In this document: piece after piece, positions 7,081-7,995 of the stretch
How positions within the stretch are numbered: the stretch's first letter is position 1
Layout of the letters: every line of letters begins with the position of its first letter
Translations under genes and position numbers: made by a program
NCBI GenBank assembly: GCA_002391385.1
Contig: DGEY01000080.1
Location: 18,264-26,258, forward strand
Direction: 5' to 3'
Source: Firmicutes bacterium UBA3914
GTDB lineage: Bacteria > Bacillota > Limnochordia > Darwinibacteriales > Darwinibacteriaceae
Length of the DNA stretch: 7,995 nt
The notes under the pieces: generated by a model
What the model saw: the letters and a program-made list of their open reading frames with translations, nothing else
Database searches by the model: none
What the model was told of the DNA's origin: nothing

Positions 7081-7125
7081 AGAAAAGAGGCAGCGCTCTT
7101 CCCGGTCTCAGAAGAGCTCTGCCTC
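7081..7125 (-). terminator. Strong intrinsic terminator after the Nif11-like gene
   Basis: On the minus strand a 15-base stem (7125-7111 with 7101-7087) has one mismatch (7094/7118) and a nine-base loop, followed by TTTTCT. It lies 47 bases after the stop codon of the small Nif11-like gene. It isolates that gene from the GNAT-S41 unit, so the small protein is probably made from its own transcript. Confidence 0.82.
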
Positions 7126-7172
7126 ATCAGTTTAGCGCCAAACCTTTGGTCAGCGCGGAAGAGTCCGTTCCC

Positions 7173-7523
7173 CTACCAGAAGCACATCCCGCAGTCGTCA
7201 CACATGTAACTCCTATTTTGGGGATTGTAAAAGGTGTTGGGGCTGCCGCACAACTTGCACTCCGGGTTCTTCTTTTCCTCTTCTTCATCTCCACCGGTCA
7301 CCACATCAAGCTCGCTGGGTGAGAGCTCCTCGTCGCGGGGACGCAGGAAAGTCAAAAGCTTTCCCGCTTGCTCTTCTTCTAGTTCGAAACCTATGCTTCC
7401 CCCCAGCTCCATGAGTTCTGCCGCTGTACGGCAGCGCGCCGCTTCCCTGATGACTTCCTCACGGTTGTCACCCAAACGGGCAAGTAGCCTTTGAATGTTG
7501 ATTTGACACACTCCTTCAGTCAT
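7173..7523 (-). CDS. Nif11-like leader protein with zinc-ribbon-like core; RiPP precursor candidate
   Basis: This 116-residue protein has two parts. Residues about 8-78 resemble Nif11-type leader peptides: INIQRLLARLGDNREEVIRE, then AAELMELGGSIGFELEEEQ, then the diagnostic EELSPSELDVVTGG ending in G77-G78. Precursors with such leaders are normally cut after the double glycine. The remaining 38 residues begin DEEEEKKNPE and hold five cysteines (C89, C92, C108, C111, C114), spaced as CxxC-x15-CxxC-GxC and ending FW. The CKLCGS and YMCDDCG elements look like a zinc ribbon, so the tail may bind metal rather than be a modified peptide. No maturase or C39 transporter lies in the window. The ATG has no ribosome site upstream, and an AAGGAG falls inside the gene at 7516-7511, so the start is uncertain. 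It is transcribed alone, between a hairpin region and a terminator. Confidence 0.8.
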   Translation of the reverse strand: MTEGVCQINIQRLLARLGDNREEVIREAARCRTAAELMELGGSIGFELEEEQAGKLLTFLRPRDEELSPSELDVVTGGDEEEEKKNPECKLCGSPNTFYNPQNRSYMCDDCGMCFW

Positions 7524-7570
7524 TTTGACTCGTCAACAAGAAAGTCCACCGCCCTGCTGCGGACGGTACC

Positions 7571-7609
7571 CTTCCCTAGCACACTACTAGGAACTTGGGC
7601 GCCGTTCCT
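7571..7609 (-). promoter_or_regulatory. Overlapping alternative hairpins upstream of the Nif11-like gene
   Basis: In transcript order there are three segments: AGGAAC (7609-7604), GTTCCTAG (7594-7587) and CTAGGGAA (7579-7572). The middle segment can pair with the first (six pairs, nine-base loop containing GGCGCC) or with the third (seven pairs with one bulge), but not fully with both. This is the layout of an attenuator-like switch or of overlapping operators, 48 bases before the ATG. No T run follows, so a transcription terminator is not indicated. Function is inferred. Confidence 0.35.
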
Positions 7610-7684
7610 CCCCCTTTTTCCTTTTGGATACCCGGAGTGACCTTTTGCCGCTATTTCGGTGCAGACCAACTCGCTCTGAAGGTG

Positions 7685-7933
7685 TCACGGAACCAGAGGC
7701 AGCGGCTTTCCCTCAACAACAGTCAGGCGAGGCGGCTTCTTCTGCTGCAGCAAGAATTCGGCAACATCCCTCTCCAGGTCGTTTTGCCCGTATGGCAGCA
7801 GGATCAAGTGCTGGTATTCCCCTTGGATCACGATCATGCTGGCCTGGGGCAAAGCGAAAAACGTCTTCACCGCACTTTCCCGCGGCGGATACGGAGCGAA
7901 TTCCGATTGGGCAAGCAAAGCTGAACACCCCAA
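7685..7933 (-). CDS. Unrecognised small protein, possibly 5'-disrupted
   Basis: I do not recognise this protein. The 82-residue frame starts at TTG and has natural-looking composition (KTFFALPQASMIVIQGEYQH, then LILLPYGQNDLERDVAEFLL), mixing beta-strand-like and helical stretches, and ends KPLPLVP. The TTG has no ribosome site and the frame closes at a TAG just upstream. The adjacent frame, open to the window edge, carries KNSVILRKLVPETLLG after an AAAGGAG site (7990-7984). Removing one G from the GGGG run at 7931-7928 would join the two frames into LLGCSALLAQSEF, resembling a signal-peptide end or lipobox. In that reading the first codon after the ribosome site is ATA, one base from ATG. It could be a pseudogene, a sequencing error, or a genuine short gene with a weak start. 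The opposite-strand ORF at 7595-7924 looks like a shadow. Confidence 0.45.
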   Translation of the reverse strand: MGCSALLAQSEFAPYPPRESAVKTFFALPQASMIVIQGEYQHLILLPYGQNDLERDVAEFLLQQKKPPRLTVVEGKPLPLVP

Positions 7934-7995
7934 GCAGCGTCTCTGGAACTAGCTTCCGTAAGATGACACTGTTTTTTATGCCACTCCTTTCCAAT

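Noticed and set aside
6897..7127. 76-residue minus-strand ORF between the Nif11-like and GNAT genes
   Set aside because: Its first part is the terminator hairpin, it overlaps the GNAT start, and it has no ribosome site.
7550..7575. T-box-like sequence GGGTACCGTCC on the minus strand
   Set aside because: It only partly resembles the AGGGTGGNACCGCG motif, and there is no Stem I, terminator or aminoacyl-tRNA or amino-acid gene downstream.
7595..7924. 109-residue plus-strand ORF near the right end
   Set aside because: It is antisense to a better-looking minus-strand frame and arginine- and glutamine-rich, with no ribosome site seen.

Overview
The window looks like chromosomal DNA of a Bacillota (Firmicutes) bacterium, probably an anaerobic clostridial or limnochordial lineage of moderately high GC. 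This is inferred from strong Shine-Dalgarno sites, an HTH-AbrB fusion regulator beside an ABC-2 transporter, a SufBD-type HEAT protein and a cytoplasmic GH43 xylosidase. The species cannot be read from the sequence. Every convincing gene is on the minus strand, so the order of transcription runs from high to low coordinates.

Layout in transcription order: (1) 7685-7933, an unrecognised small protein whose 5' end looks broken or frameshifted near the window edge. (2) 7173-7523, a small protein with a Nif11-like leader, a double-glycine motif (VTGG) and a cysteine-rich, zinc-ribbon-like C-terminal segment. It has mutually exclusive hairpins upstream and a strong terminator downstream. (3) 6149-6919 and 4690-6120, a two-gene unit of a GNAT acetyltransferase and an S41-family protease lipoprotein. 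It ends in a terminator that overlaps the protease stop codon. (4) 4537-2696, a three-gene operon: an HTH/AbrB regulator with its own promoter and inverted repeat, an ABC ATPase and an ABC-2 permease. (5) 2695-2224, about 470 bases with no convincing gene but several inverted repeats. (6) 1699-2196, a HEAT-repeat (SufBD-like) protein whose coding sequence appears to continue upstream to an in-frame TAG. (7) 109-1626, a GH43 beta-xylosidase-type enzyme followed by a terminator.

The XRE-AbrB/ABC operon is probably an autoregulated export or envelope-stress module. The GH43 enzyme hydrolyses imported xylo-oligosaccharides. The GNAT/S41 pair joins a cytoplasmic acetyltransferase to an envelope protease, and their shared role is unknown. 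The most unusual item is the Nif11-leader/zinc-ribbon protein. It resembles a RiPP precursor, but no maturase, C39-peptidase transporter or other RiPP gene is visible in the window.
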